A DNA stretch of 64,000 nucleotides from Prevotella sp. (GCA_017428925.1 JAFRPY010000077.1:22509-86508); one strand, 5' to 3'; shown: positions 7,941-16,590, counted from the first letter of the stretch. Notes: generated from the letters alone by a model not told the origin. Numbers and translations: made by a program.

Positions 7941-9341
7941 ATGGAAACAAACATTTCGACAAGCGAAACCAAGGGTTTCTACAAACTTTCATGGCTCCAG
8001 CGCATCGGCTTCGGCTCGGGCGATCTGGCGCAAAACCTTATCTTTCAAGTTATTTGTACTTACCTGCTATTCTTCTACACCGACATTTATGGCCTTACCC
8101 CATCGGCGGTGGCCGTCATGTTCCTTGTAGGTAATGTTGCCAACGTGATTTGGGACCCGATAGTGGGTACGCTGATTGACAAAAGTAATCCCCGTTACGG
8201 AAAATACCGCTCATACCTGCTTTATGTCGGTATACCTCTGTCGGGATTTGCCATTTTGTGTTTCTACAACGGTTTTGCACCGTCATTGATTTACGCATAC
8301 GTCACCTATATTTCCATGCAGTTGCTCTATACGTTTATCAATGTTCCTTACGGAGCGCTCAACTCCTCGCTTACCCGCGATACCGAAGAAATCACCATAC
8401 TTACCTCAGTACGTATGTTCATGGCCAACCTTGGCGGCTTGGCCGTAAACTCTGGCCTTCCGCTGTTTATCGCCTTGATAGCCGGCGCACCGTCCGACAG
8501 CCTTCCCAAGGATTCATCGGCATGGTTCATCACGATGACCATTTATGCCATTGTAGGTTTCTGCCTGCTCGTGTTCTGTTTCAGCCAGTGTAAGGAGCGC
8601 GTGGTGATGGACAAGAAGGATACAGAAAATGTTAAGGTCAGTGACCTTTGGATGGAGTTTGTCCGCAACCGTCCGTTGCGCGTCCTGGCATTTTTCTTCA
8701 TCACCGCCTTTGCGATGATGTCGGTGGGCAATGCTGCAGGTGCCTATTTCATCAACAGCAACCTGCACGGCTCAGCACAGGAATTGTCTATATTCATGGC
8801 ACTCGGTTCCATACCTGCGTTTATATTTATGCCGCTTGTTCCTTGGTTCAAGCGTATGGTTGGCAAGAAAAATATGTTTTACCTCTTCCTCGGTGCTGCC
8901 ATCATAGGCATGGCCATGCTCTATTTTATCTCAAAGATGGAACACCCCAGCATGATGATGATTTATATTGCTCAGTTCATCAAGTCGACGGGCGTGATCG
9001 TGGCTACAGGCTATATGTGGGCACTGGTTCCTGAAGTGATTTCATACGGCGAATTCACAACGGGCCGCCGCATCTCGGGAATTGTCAATGCTTTGACGGG
9101 ACTGTTCTTCAAGGCCGGTATGACTTTCGGAAGCATCGTCGGCCCCGCTGTATTGGCATACGTCGCCTACAACCCCGATTCAATCGACCAGACACCTTTG
9201 GCCGAAGAGGGTATTCTGTGGCTCGTCTGCGTCATCCCTGCCATTCTGCTTGGTCTCGCCATCTTTATCATCTCTAAGTACGAACTGACTGACGAGGTAA
9301 TCGACGATATCAACAAGAAGATTGAGGAACGTAACAAATAA
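7941..9341 (+). CDS. GPH-family cation:glycoside symporter (MFS)
   Basis: 466 aa, about 12 membrane segments. The start MxxxSTSETKGFYKLSWLQRIGFGSGDLAQN is typical of the glycoside-pentoside-hexuronide:cation symporter family, as are NVANVIWDPIVGTLID in the first cytoplasmic loop and GxxFKxGMTFGS near the end. It probably imports xylobiose or xylooligosaccharides across the inner membrane for the GH43 enzyme encoded two genes downstream. The ATG follows the esterase stop by 22 bp; the next gene begins 7 bp after its stop. Transported sugar and coupling ion are inferred from context. Confidence 0.88.
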   Translation: METNISTSETKGFYKLSWLQRIGFGSGDLAQNLIFQVICTYLLFFYTDIYGLTPSAVAVMFLVGNVANVIWDPIVGTLIDKSNPRYGKYRSYLLYVGIPLSGFAILCFYNGFAPSLIYAYVTYISMQLLYTFINVPYGALNSSLTRDTEEITILTSVRMFMANLGGLAVNSGLPLFIALIAGAPSDSLPKDSSAWFITMTIYAIVGFCLLVFCFSQCKERVVMDKKDTENVKVSDLWMEFVRNRPLRVLAFFFITAFAMMSVGNAAGAYFINSNLHGSAQELSIFMALGSIPAFIFMPLVPWFKRMVGKKNMFYLFLGAAIIGMAMLYFISKMEHPSMMMIYIAQFIKSTGVIVATGYMWALVPEVISYGEFTTGRRISGIVNALTGLFFKAGMTFGSIVGPAVLAYVAYNPDSIDQTPLAEEGILWLVCVIPAILLGLAIFIISKYELTDEVIDDINKKIEERNK

Positions 9342-9348
9342 AAAATCG

Positions 9349-10539
9349 ATGCACAGATTTTTAGTATTCGTATTTGCTGTAGGCATGACAGCCTCAGTGC
9401 AGGCACAGTCGCTGGCAGAGGCCTATCGTGACTACTGGTACACCGGTGTTAGCGTAAACCAGTGGCAGGTGGAGGCCGACCTCAGTGGACAGAACAAGCA
9501 CGATGTGACTGGGTTTATCTCTGGTGACCAGACCAAAGACTGGGACATCATTGCCCGCAACTTCAACTTCGTGGTAGCCGAGAACTGCATGAAGTGTGAA
9601 GTCGTTCATCCCCAGGAAGGTGTCTATGACTTCACCCTCGCCGACCAGTTTGTCAACAAGGCAAAGGCCGCCGGCATGCGTGTGCTGGGACATGCCCTCA
9701 TCTGGCATTCCCAGTGTGCACCCTGGTTCCATTTCGACAAGGACGGCAAACCCGTATCCCGTGAAGTGCTGAAGAAACGGATGCGAGAGCATATCTATAC
9801 CATCGTGAGCCACTTCAAGGGCCGTGTGGATGCCTGGGATGTGGTAAACGAAGGTTTTGAAGACGACGGAACCCCTCGCAAGAGCCTTTTCTGGCAGATT
9901 CTCGGCACCGACTACATCCCCCTGGCCTTCCAGTATGCGCATGAGGCCGACCCCAATGCTGAGCTCTACTACAACGACTTCTCGATGAACAAGCCCACGA
10001 AGGTGGAGGGCGTCTGCCGCTTCTTCCGTCCGCTCATCGAGCAGGGGCTGCCCGTCACAGCCATCGGCATGCAGGGCCACATGATTCTCGAAGATAATGT
10101 CGATAACAGCGTTATCAAGCAGTACGACCATAGCATCAATACCATTGCGGCTTTGGGAGTTCCCACGTTCTTCTCCGAACTCGACCTCTCCGTGTTGCCC
10201 AATCCCTACGGATTCTCTGGTGCCAACATCAACGACCGCTTTTCCTACTCACCGGAAAAAGATCCCTTCAAAAACGGGCTCACCAAAGAGAAAGAGGCCG
10301 AAATCAACCAGTTTTGGGTGGATTTCTACAAGATGCTGATTTCACATAAGGACAACATTATCCGTGTAAATTTCTGGTGCCTCAACGATGCGAACTCCTG
10401 GCGTAACGATTTTCCCATCAAGGGACGCACCGACTACGCTACACTCTTCGACCGCCAGAATCAGCCCAAAGGCATGGTTCAGGAAATTATCAACTTAGTT
10501 CAACCTCAACAAACAACAAAGAAAAATAAAAGAAAATAA
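9349..10539 (+). CDS. xynA: GH10 endo-1,4-beta-xylanase
   Basis: 396 aa from the ATG at 9349. Single GH10 domain after a Sec signal peptide (residues 1-20, VQAQS). The catalytic acid/base is E168 in WDVVNEGF and the nucleophile is E277 in FFSELDLS. GHALIWHSQ (about 114-122), YYNDF and the late VNFWCLND are standard GH10 subsite motifs. No carbohydrate-binding module and no lipobox, so it is likely periplasmic and cuts oligomers or xylan. The frame could be extended upstream by 9 codons, but that would overlap the transporter gene; the ATG 7 bp after the transporter stop is preferred. The symbol follows Prevotella usage. Confidence 0.93.
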   Translation: MHRFLVFVFAVGMTASVQAQSLAEAYRDYWYTGVSVNQWQVEADLSGQNKHDVTGFISGDQTKDWDIIARNFNFVVAENCMKCEVVHPQEGVYDFTLADQFVNKAKAAGMRVLGHALIWHSQCAPWFHFDKDGKPVSREVLKKRMREHIYTIVSHFKGRVDAWDVVNEGFEDDGTPRKSLFWQILGTDYIPLAFQYAHEADPNAELYYNDFSMNKPTKVEGVCRFFRPLIEQGLPVTAIGMQGHMILEDNVDNSVIKQYDHSINTIAALGVPTFFSELDLSVLPNPYGFSGANINDRFSYSPEKDPFKNGLTKEKEAEINQFWVDFYKMLISHKDNIIRVNFWCLNDANSWRNDFPIKGRTDYATLFDRQNQPKGMVQEIINLVQPQQTTKKNKRK

Positions 10540-10541
10540 CT

Positions 10542-11579
10542 ATGGCAAAACTACCTCGTTATTTATTCCCGAGTGACTATATGGCTGACCCCTCGGCCAA
10601 TGTGTTTAACGATCGCCTCTACATCTATCCCAGCCACGACTGGGATGCCGGCGAGTGCTTCGACGACGACGGCGGCCACTTTCAGATGAAAGACTACCAC
10701 GTGCTGTCGTGGGCCGATGTGGAAAACGACGATGCCACCGACCATGGCGTCATTCTCGACGTGAAGGATGTGCCCTGGGCAGAGAAGCAGATGTGGGACA
10801 ACGATGTCGTTGAGAAAGACGGCAAGTACTACCTCATCTTCTCGGCAAAGGCTTACGACGGTGTGTTCCGCCTCGGTGTTGCTGTTGCCGACAAGCCCGA
10901 AGGTCCGTTCAAGCCGATGGAGCAGCCCATCCGCGGTTCGTTCTCTATCGACCCCTGTGCCTTCAAAGATGACGACGGACAGATTTATGTCTATTTCGGT
11001 GGACTTTGGGGCGGTCAGTTGCAGTGGTGGCGTCCGCTCTATCACGGCTTCGATACCATCCCCGGCAAGTATGGCGACCAGAACGGTCTTGTTGACCTGG
11101 GTGCAGCCCCCGACCATAAGTCAGAGCTGTTTGCCAAGCCCGAAGCCTTCGCCATTCCCAGCAATGTGGTGCGCATGAGCGACGATGTGTTGCAGTTTGC
11201 AGAGGCTCCACGCCCCGTTCTCATTCTCGACAAGGACGGCCAACCCTTGAAGGCCAGCGATCCTCACCGCTTCTTCGAAGCCTCGTGGATGCACAAATAC
11301 AACGGCAAGTACTATTTCTCTTACTCCACGGGCGACAGCCACTACCTGTGCTATGCCATCGGCGACAATCCTTACGGACCGTTCACCTATCAGGGCGTTA
11401 TCCTCGATCCCGTCGTCGGCTGGACAACCCATCACAGCATTGTCCAGTTTAAGGGCCAGTGGTACTTGTGCTATCACGACTGCGTACCCAGCAACGACGT
11501 CACCCACCTTCGTTCACTGAAGATTCAGCGCCTGTTCTACAATGAGGACGGCACCATCCAGAAAGTGGTGAACGAGTAA
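10542..11579 (+). CDS. xynB: GH43 beta-xylosidase/alpha-arabinofuranosidase
   Basis: 345 aa, no signal peptide, therefore cytoplasmic. A single five-bladed GH43 domain. The three catalytic acids are visible: base D16 in YMADPSANVF, pKa modulator D137 in FSIDPCAF, and acid E246 in FFEASWMHKY. It would split imported xylooligosaccharides to xylose and perhaps remove arabinose. Starts 2 bp after the xylanase stop (translationally coupled) and ends 13 bp before a strong terminator. The last 67 bp reappear at 12480-12546 beyond the toxin-antitoxin genes. Activity (xylosidase, arabinofuranosidase or both) cannot be told from sequence. Confidence 0.9.
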   Translation: MAKLPRYLFPSDYMADPSANVFNDRLYIYPSHDWDAGECFDDDGGHFQMKDYHVLSWADVENDDATDHGVILDVKDVPWAEKQMWDNDVVEKDGKYYLIFSAKAYDGVFRLGVAVADKPEGPFKPMEQPIRGSFSIDPCAFKDDDGQIYVYFGGLWGGQLQWWRPLYHGFDTIPGKYGDQNGLVDLGAAPDHKSELFAKPEAFAIPSNVVRMSDDVLQFAEAPRPVLILDKDGQPLKASDPHRFFEASWMHKYNGKYYFSYSTGDSHYLCYAIGDNPYGPFTYQGVILDPVVGWTTHHSIVQFKGQWYLCYHDCVPSNDVTHLRSLKIQRLFYNEDGTIQKVVNE

Positions 11580-11592
11580 GAAGTTAAAGTAA

Positions 11593-11631
11593 TCGGGAGG
11601 TATGCCGTCGTGCATACCTCCCGAATTATTT
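11593..11631 (+). terminator. Rho-independent terminator of the xylan operon
   Basis: Perfect 13-bp stem, TCGGGAGGTATGC with GCATACCTCCCGA, 6-nt loop, followed by ATTATTTT. It ends the GH43 transcript. Confidence 0.85.
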
Positions 11632-11684
11632 TACTCAAAGCATTTTACTTTTGGTGTAACACTATTTGTGCGATCACTCCTGCA

Positions 11685-12050
11685 CTAAACTCCCAACACA
11701 ACTGCAGGATCAATATTAAGTTGTCTGCTTAATTCTCTTCCAATCTTCAATGATGGCTCGCTTTTACCATTCATAATCTCACTAACACGGGCATTGCTAA
11801 GGCCAAGCATCTCGGCCAACTTTGACTGATTGATGCCCATTTCGTAAAGACGCAGTTTTATTACATCAACCAAAGAAGGTTTACCTATTGGATAATGAAT
11901 GTCTTCGTATTCTTCCACCATATCTGAAATCATATCCAACTCCAGATAATTCTTGTCATCCACAGGTGTTTCATCGTTGACCAGTGGAAGCAGTTCTTCT
12001 ATACGACTCAATGCTGCACGATAAGCAGCCTCGTTCTTTATCTGTGCCAT
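11685..12050 (-). CDS. higA: HigA-like antitoxin, XRE-type HTH
   Basis: 121 aa. The C-terminal half is an XRE/Cro HTH (VIKLRLYEMGINQSKLAEML, then LSNARVSEIMNGKSEPSL). The N-terminal half is acidic (VNDETPVDDKNYLELDMI), as in HigA antitoxins that bind RelE-fold toxins. It follows the toxin gene by 3 bp, in the toxin-first order typical of higBA. It probably neutralises the toxin and represses the shared promoter at 12368-12376. The module is bracketed by two copies of the GH43 3' end, pointing to acquisition by recombination. Confidence 0.88.
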   Translation of the reverse strand: MAQIKNEAAYRAALSRIEELLPLVNDETPVDDKNYLELDMISDMVEEYEDIHYPIGKPSLVDVIKLRLYEMGINQSKLAEMLGLSNARVSEIMNGKSEPSLKIGRELSRQLNIDPAVVLGV

Positions 12051-12053
12051 AAT

Positions 12054-12350
12054 CTATATGTTTTTAATGTCCTTAATTGCGTTATATTCCTTATGTGTTC
12101 CAACGAAACGGATATATATCGTCTTTGGTGTAAACTGTATTAAAACAATTAAACGAAAATCGTTTCCTTTGATATTGAATACATAACGTTGATTACCCAC
12201 AGCATCTACGCTATTGAATGTATTTTTAATATCAGCAAAACAAGTCCATTCTGCTTTTTTCGTTTTCTCGTACCACTCCTCCAAGGCTATTTTGGCCTGA
12301 GGTTCTCTAGTATAGTATTCTACTAATGTACTTCTTGATATAATTCTCAT
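12054..12350 (-). CDS. higB: HigB-like toxin (RelE-superfamily mRNA interferase)
   Basis: 98 aa from the ATG at 12350. Matches the HigB_toxin family layout: MRIISRSTLVEYYTREPQAK start, TFNSVDAVGNQRYVFNIKGN, then the beta-strand end FRLIVLIQF...IYIRFVGTHKEYN with conserved Arg, His and Lys. These toxins cut mRNA on the ribosome. The longer frame (to 12371) would put the start inside the -7 box, so the second ATG is preferred. Co-transcribed with the HigA-like gene. AT-richer than the xylan genes beside it. Confidence 0.88.
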   Translation of the reverse strand: MRIISRSTLVEYYTREPQAKIALEEWYEKTKKAEWTCFADIKNTFNSVDAVGNQRYVFNIKGNDFRLIVLIQFTPKTIYIRFVGTHKEYNAIKDIKNI

Positions 12351-12367
12351 TGCATACACTTTTGTCT

Positions 12368-12376
12368 GCAAAGATA
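12368..12376 (-). promoter_or_regulatory. -7 box for the higBA operon
   Basis: TATCTTTGC on the minus strand, about 12 nt before the expected transcription start and 18 nt before the toxin ATG at 12350. Confidence 0.6.
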
Positions 12377-12479
12377 AATGGATTTTTCCGAATTACAAAA
12401 TATTTTTCAGGAAATCTAAAAACAAAAGGGTTATTCCCCTAACTTCCAAACAATCAGACTGCAAAGTAAAACGGAATAT

Positions 12480-12546
12480 TTCACTGAAGATCCAGCGCCT
12501 GTTCTACAATGAGGACGGCACCATCCAAAAGGTTGTGAACGAGTAA
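12480..12546 (+). pseudogene. Duplicated 3' end of the GH43 gene
   Basis: 67 bp that match 11513-11579 (the last 22 codons and stop of the GH43 gene) at 63 positions. The four differences (Ile ATT/ATC, Gln CAG/CAA, Lys AAA/AAG, Val GTG/GTT) are all third-position and silent. The rest of the GH43 gene is absent here. With the upstream copy it brackets the higBA module. Confidence 0.9.
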
Positions 12547-12551
12547 CATAT

Positions 12552-12586
12552 AAATGGGATGTGTCAATTGGTACATCCCATTTTCG
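12552..12586 (+). terminator. Terminator-like hairpin after the GH43 3' remnant
   Basis: AAATGGGATGT pairs with ACATCCCATTT (11 bp). It occupies the same relative place as the terminator after the intact GH43 gene but has a different sequence, as expected if the remnant is the end of a divergent GH43 allele with its own terminator. Confidence 0.65.
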
Positions 12587-12626
12587 TTTGACAATGATGA
12601 AGTGTTTTGACTATTTATAAGATGGT

Positions 12627-14033
12627 TTAGTCCTGTCCGCTCTTCCTCGCTTCATCGAACTTAGCTTTCATGGTCGGATTTTGGTATGTCAGTTTCTTGA
12701 TGGTCAGTTCTTCTGCCTTACTGTTTGCTAAACGGAGATTATTCTCAGAACCCAACAGGTTGGCCTTGATTTTCTGAAGATGGTCGATGCTCTTGTCTAT
12801 TTCCTCGATGGCCCGCTGGAATTTTTCGGAGGCCAGACGGTAGTTGTTGGCAAATCGTTCCTTGAAATCGTTCAGTTTGGTCTCAAAGTTGGTGACGTCG
12901 ACCGACTGGCTCTGCGCCATCACCAGTTGCCGTTGCAATGCGATGCTTTTCTTCGATGTCTGTACCAATAGGGTGATAATCGGGATGAAGAACTGAGGGC
13001 GGATGACGTACATCTTGGGATAGCGGTGGCTCACGTCTACTATTCCCGTGTTGTAAAGCTCGCTGTCGGGTTCAAGCATCGACACAAGGACGGCAAACTC
13101 GCAGCCTTTTTGCCGGCGGTCTTCATCCAACTTCTTCAGGAAGTCTTCGTTGCGATGCTTCGTGGCCGTCTCGTCCATCTCGTTCTTCATTTCGAACATG
13201 ATGGAGATGTATTCAAAATCGCCGTCGAAATCCCGGAAGATGAAGTCGCCTTTTGACCCACCCGACGCATCGTTGTCTTTCTCGAAATAGGCGTAGGGCA
13301 TAATGGGGCGGATGGTGGTGTTGAAAAGGGTGTTGCAATGCGCTTCCAAGGTCTCGCCCACCATCTTCGTCGACATGCGTGTCTTCAAGTCCTTGTAGTA
13401 ATCCACCATTTCCTGTTTCTGGCGCAACTGCAGTTCATAGCCTTTGCGGATGTCCTGCTCGCGGCGCATGGAGTCGTTCTTTTCGGCATCAAGCATGCCC
13501 TTCCAAGATGCTATTTCGTTGTCTTTCTGTTGAATCAGCTGAGTAGCCTTGTTCTGTTCTTTCAGCACAGCCACTTGCGTCTGGCTTTGGCTCTGAGCCA
13601 CCTGTCCATGTAACTGCAATATTTCGGCATCTTTTGCCGCCAACAACTTATCAAACTCGGCTTGTTTTGACGAAGCGACGCCCTTTATTTTCTCCTCCAG
13701 GCGTGCAATCTCGGCATTCTTCTCGGCCATTGCCTTCTGTAGTTCAGCTTCCTTAGCCGTTGAAGCACTTTTTACCTGTTCTTCCAAACGTGCAATCTCC
13801 GCACTCCGCTTTTCCAATTCCTGCTCTTTCTCATGGAGCTGTCGTTGAAAAGTTTGCTCGGCCTGCAGCTTGTCAGCCTGACGTTGCAACCGCTGCTGTC
13901 GCTCCAGTTCCTCAGCCCGTCGCTGGACCTCAGCCAAGAACTCTTTGTTCCGGATTTGGCTCACCACAGAAGCATAACTGGCTTCGTCAACAGAAAACAC
14001 CTTGCCACAATTAGGACATTTTATTTCGTTCAT
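12627..14033 (-). CDS. DUF2130 domain protein with zinc-ribbon-like N-terminus and coiled coil
   Basis: 468 aa. Residues 1-15 carry CPNCGKVF, a half zinc-ribbon. About 30-200 is a long Glu/Gln/Lys coiled coil. The C-terminal half is the DUF2130 domain ([57 protein letters not shown], then [19 protein letters not shown]). The spaced Asp/Glu and MFEMK resemble a nuclease-type core, but the family function is unknown to me. Cytosolic. It stands alone, with a -7 box at 14088-14096. Confidence 0.85.
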   Translation of the reverse strand: MNEIKCPNCGKVFSVDEASYASVVSQIRNKEFLAEVQRRAEELERQQRLQRQADKLQAEQTFQRQLHEKEQELEKRSAEIARLEEQVKSASTAKEAELQKAMAEKNAEIARLEEKIKGVASSKQAEFDKLLAAKDAEILQLHGQVAQSQSQTQVAVLKEQNKATQLIQQKDNEIASWKGMLDAEKNDSMRREQDIRKGYELQLRQKQEMVDYYKDLKTRMSTKMVGETLEAHCNTLFNTTIRPIMPYAYFEKDNDASGGSKGDFIFRDFDGDFEYISIMFEMKNEMDETATKHRNEDFLKKLDEDRRQKGCEFAVLVSMLEPDSELYNTGIVDVSHRYPKMYVIRPQFFIPIITLLVQTSKKSIALQRQLVMAQSQSVDVTNFETKLNDFKERFANNYRLASEKFQRAIEEIDKSIDHLQKIKANLLGSENNLRLANSKAEELTIKKLTYQNPTMKAKFDEARKSGQD

Positions 14034-14087
14034 TCTCTTTTTGTTAGATGATTCTATTAATAACTTCCATCAGATTGACTTAATGGT

Positions 14088-14096
14088 ACAAAGGTA
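14088..14096 (-). promoter_or_regulatory. -7 box for the DUF2130 gene
   Basis: TACCTTTGT on the minus strand, 55 bp upstream of the ATG at 14033. Confidence 0.5.
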
Positions 14097-14410
14097 GTGA
14101 TTTATTTTCAAATTTTGATGTTCATCGTTATATAATCATTGTTTTTTACGTTCGTTTACACTTGGAAATGGGGCGGGGCGGTAGTTTAAGGATGGGTAGG
14201 GAAATCTAAATAAATGTAAGTGTTTTTCTTAATTTTTCAAGCGATAATATCCTAAAAAAACAGATTGTTTTTTTTGAAAAAAGCTAAGGGCGGAAAGCAA
14301 AAATAGTGAGATTCATGCTCAAAAAATAAGGATTTGAACACGAAATAAACAGGATTTCATTTTCAAAAGATAAGGATTTGATGCGCAACTCAGGCAGAGT
14401 TGTACAATAA

Positions 14411-14447
14411 AGCCCTATGATTTGCCGATGAAATCATAGGGCTTTTC
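14411..14447 (+). terminator. Orphan 13-bp hairpin with T-run
   Basis: AGCCCTATGATTT pairs perfectly with AAATCATAGGGCT, 7-nt loop, followed by TTTT on the plus strand. No plus-strand gene lies within 370 bp upstream; on the minus strand it lies about 325 nt past the end of the TPR regulator gene. Its role is unclear. Confidence 0.5.
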
Positions 14448-14529
14448 TGGTCCTCAAAAACAGCGAATTTAACGAATTATTATGGACAAAATCTAAATAA
14501 ATTAAAACAACGAATTTGACGAATTTATA

Positions 14530-14563
14530 CTCCCCTCCTTAAAAGGAGGGGCCAGGGGTGGTT
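14530..14563. repeat. GC-rich palindromic repeat
   Basis: CCCCTCCTTAAAAGGAGGGG followed by CCAGGGGTGG; intergenic copy of the family found at 445, 38003, 38661, 38880, 39569, 40239, 45306, 46325, 46604, 53651 and 58405. Confidence 0.7.
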
Positions 14564-14711
14564 GATGATCCGTGTATAATAATCATTTTTTTATTAAGAT
14601 TTGTGAAGATTTTTGTTTGAAAAATTGAAAGGGAAACAGAGTTGTAAGATTTCTTTTTATTTTGCCGAGACTATGCAAAGATAAGGCACGAGCGACCAGT
14701 GAGTTTGGACA

Positions 14712-14767
14712 TTTTACTTTTTTACCCTTTTACTTTTTTACCTTTTTACCTTTTTACCCTTTTACCT
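14712..14767. repeat. 8-bp tandem array abutting a stop codon
   Basis: About seven units of TTTTACCT/TTTTACCC/TTTTACTT in a row, ending directly at the stop codon of the minus-strand regulator gene at 14768. Confidence 0.85.
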
Positions 14768-16348
14768 TTATTTCATCTTGCTGTTGATGCGCGAGCGGGT
14801 GGAGCGCATGGTGCTTTCGCTGATGCCCATGACGCGCATAATTTCTTCGTCGGTGCGGCCTTCGTGTTCCATGATGGCGAAGAACATGTATTTGGGCGAT
14901 AGGCGGTCGTAGTCGGTCTGCAGGTCGTTCACGTAGGCGAGGTCCTTCAGTTTGTAGTATTCTATGAAGTCGGTGTAGTCGGCCTTTCCCCATCGCACGG
15001 TGGTTGCACCTTGTTGCAGCGAGTCGTATAATCGTTTCCCGTTGGCCAGTATGCCGGCCTGCCGTTGCTGCAGCTCGCTGATTTTCCTGTTCAGCCTTGC
15101 CACCTCCTTGGTGTTCTGCTGTCCGCTGGTTTCCAGTTCTTCAGCCTTCCGTGTGTAGTCGGCCAGTTGCGCCCGGGTTTCGGCCAATTCCTTGGCGGCT
15201 TTCATTCCGCGGTAGCTGTAATAGCCGAGACCGGTTATCAGAAGTCCGCCGATGACCACGATGACCAGCCCCCATCCATAAACCTTATTCCATAGTTCCT
15301 GCTCTGCCCGTTCTTTGTCGTACTTGGCCTGTATCTCGGCAAGACGTTCTTGTTCCTGAGTGTCGTAGTAGCGTTTTTGCCACGCCATAGCGCTATCTGC
15401 CAATGCGTTGGCCTGTTCATAGTCTTTCCGTTCCATACATTGCTGCCGCATGGCGTTGAAGATGTCCACCCTCATGGTGTTCATTTTCGTGAGGCGAGTG
15501 CGGTAGAGTGCCTGCTCCCACATTTCGCGTACTTTTTCCATGCTGTCCTCGCGGAGGTAGATGTTGGCAAGAGTTTTGTAGGCATTGGGTATTCCTTTTA
15601 TGGCAATGGCTTTTTTCAGATAAGCCTTGGCCAACTGCGGGTCATCCTTTTCATAGATTCTTCCAAAATCATAGAAAAGGTAGGGTAGATTTATTGTGTC
15701 TTGGAGTGAGAGTAACGATGAACATTGGTTGGCGCAAATGAGTGCGCTGTCTTTTTGCCCTGTTTCAAAATAACAGGTGATTAAATATAGCAATGCAGCA
15801 CCTTGTCTTCTCTTACTTCCAATAGTCCGTGAGATTTCTAATGCTTTTAAAGCGTATCGTTTGCTTAATTCATATTCATAAGCGTCACCGTTATAATATG
15901 AGAGTTTGTCGTATATTTTATGTCTTAATAGTAAGTTGTCCGTTTTTTCGGCCAATTCTTCTGCTTGTTTCAATAAATGAATTGTTTGCTTAATTCTGTT
16001 TTTATTGAATGTCGTAACACCTTTATAAAAAAGTGCACGGGCCAGTTTCTCGTTGTCATTAATGGTTTCATAATATCTAAGGCTATAGTTGATACCGCTG
16101 TCTGATTTCGTCGGAATCCTGTTCCTATAGTTTGTTTCGGTCTGTACAAGGAAATAATAAGCCGAGTCTTTGCGGCTCCGCAAGTATTCCTGTGGAATCA
16201 TCTCAAACAGGTTTTTTGCCGAGTCTACCTTGTCGTGGCTTAATAACGTGTCAATCATTGCAAGTTGCTCCTCTACATGGTTCCTGTCATGGCAGCCAGT
16301 AAGGAGCATCAGAATCCAAAAGAATATTAAAAAAGAGTTCGTCTTCAT
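14768..16348 (-). CDS. TPR lipoprotein with membrane segment and C-terminal LuxR-like HTH
   Basis: 526 aa. Signal peptide with lipobox LLTGC (Cys about residue 19), then roughly 330 residues of TPR-like helices, a membrane segment near 355-380 (IVVIGGLLITGLGYYS), a coiled coil, and a C-terminal HTH (EIMRVMGISESTMRSTRSRI). This is the Bacteroidetes design in which a periplasmic TPR sensor is joined through the membrane to a cytosolic DNA-binding end, although a lipidated N-terminus plus a membrane segment is topologically unusual. It is divergent from the small-protein/C10-protease cluster, which it probably controls. The intergenic dyad at 16474-16490 is a possible target. Its -7 box is at 16367-16375. 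Confidence 0.8.
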   Translation of the reverse strand: MKTNSFLIFFWILMLLTGCHDRNHVEEQLAMIDTLLSHDKVDSAKNLFEMIPQEYLRSRKDSAYYFLVQTETNYRNRIPTKSDSGINYSLRYYETINDNEKLARALFYKGVTTFNKNRIKQTIHLLKQAEELAEKTDNLLLRHKIYDKLSYYNGDAYEYELSKRYALKALEISRTIGSKRRQGAALLYLITCYFETGQKDSALICANQCSSLLSLQDTINLPYLFYDFGRIYEKDDPQLAKAYLKKAIAIKGIPNAYKTLANIYLREDSMEKVREMWEQALYRTRLTKMNTMRVDIFNAMRQQCMERKDYEQANALADSAMAWQKRYYDTQEQERLAEIQAKYDKERAEQELWNKVYGWGLVIVVIGGLLITGLGYYSYRGMKAAKELAETRAQLADYTRKAEELETSGQQNTKEVARLNRKISELQQRQAGILANGKRLYDSLQQGATTVRWGKADYTDFIEYYKLKDLAYVNDLQTDYDRLSPKYMFFAIMEHEGRTDEEIMRVMGISESTMRSTRSRINSKMK

Positions 16349-16366
16349 AAATGTTTTAGTTTTGTG

Positions 16367-16375
16367 GCAAAGGTA
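16367..16375 (-). promoter_or_regulatory. -7 box for the TPR/HTH regulator
   Basis: TACCTTTGC on the minus strand, 19 bp upstream of the ATG at 16348. Confidence 0.6.
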
Positions 16376-16473
16376 CTAAAATTAATTCAAATGGCACTGA
16401 AAAACCAATTCTTTTCATTATTTCATGCTCTGTGATAATATGTTTTTGTTGCTTTTAAGTATTGTGAGACTCT

Positions 16474-16490
16474 GTTGCATTTTATGCAAC
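16474..16490. promoter_or_regulatory. Candidate operator dyad between divergent promoters
   Basis: GTTGCAT-TTT-ATGCAAC is a perfect 7-bp inverted repeat, about midway between the regulator's -7 box and the -7 box of the protease cluster. Position and symmetry fit a regulator binding site. The rest of the 317-bp intergenic region is AT-rich, with no reading frame. Confidence 0.45.
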
Positions 16491-16557
16491 ATATTTATAG
16501 TCAGGCAGATAGTTTCATTATTGCTTGCAGCGTGCACTTGAAAAAATTCAGGAATAA

Positions 16558-16590
16558 TTTGGGATTATGGCTTTTCATTTCTAAATTTGT
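16558..16590 (+). promoter_or_regulatory. Promoter of the C10-protease cluster
   Basis: TTTG at 16558-16561 and TAAATTTGT at 16582-16590, spaced 20 nt, a good match to the Bacteroidetes -33/-7 pattern. The leader to the ATG at 16666 is about 70 nt. Confidence 0.6.

Larger units (their letters stand above)
14097..14711. other. Gene-free region of repeats and hairpins
   Basis: No supported reading frame. It holds two ATAAGGATTTGA copies (near 14326 and 14370), a perfect 13-bp hairpin at 14411-14443, CAAAAACAGCGAAT at 14455, a GC-rich palindrome at 14530-14563, and AAGATTTGTGAAGATTTTTG at 14596. The same CAAAAACAGCGAAT / GC palindrome / AAGATTTTTG order recurs at 40215-40314, so this is a composite interspersed repeat region, not random spacer. 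Confidence 0.6.
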
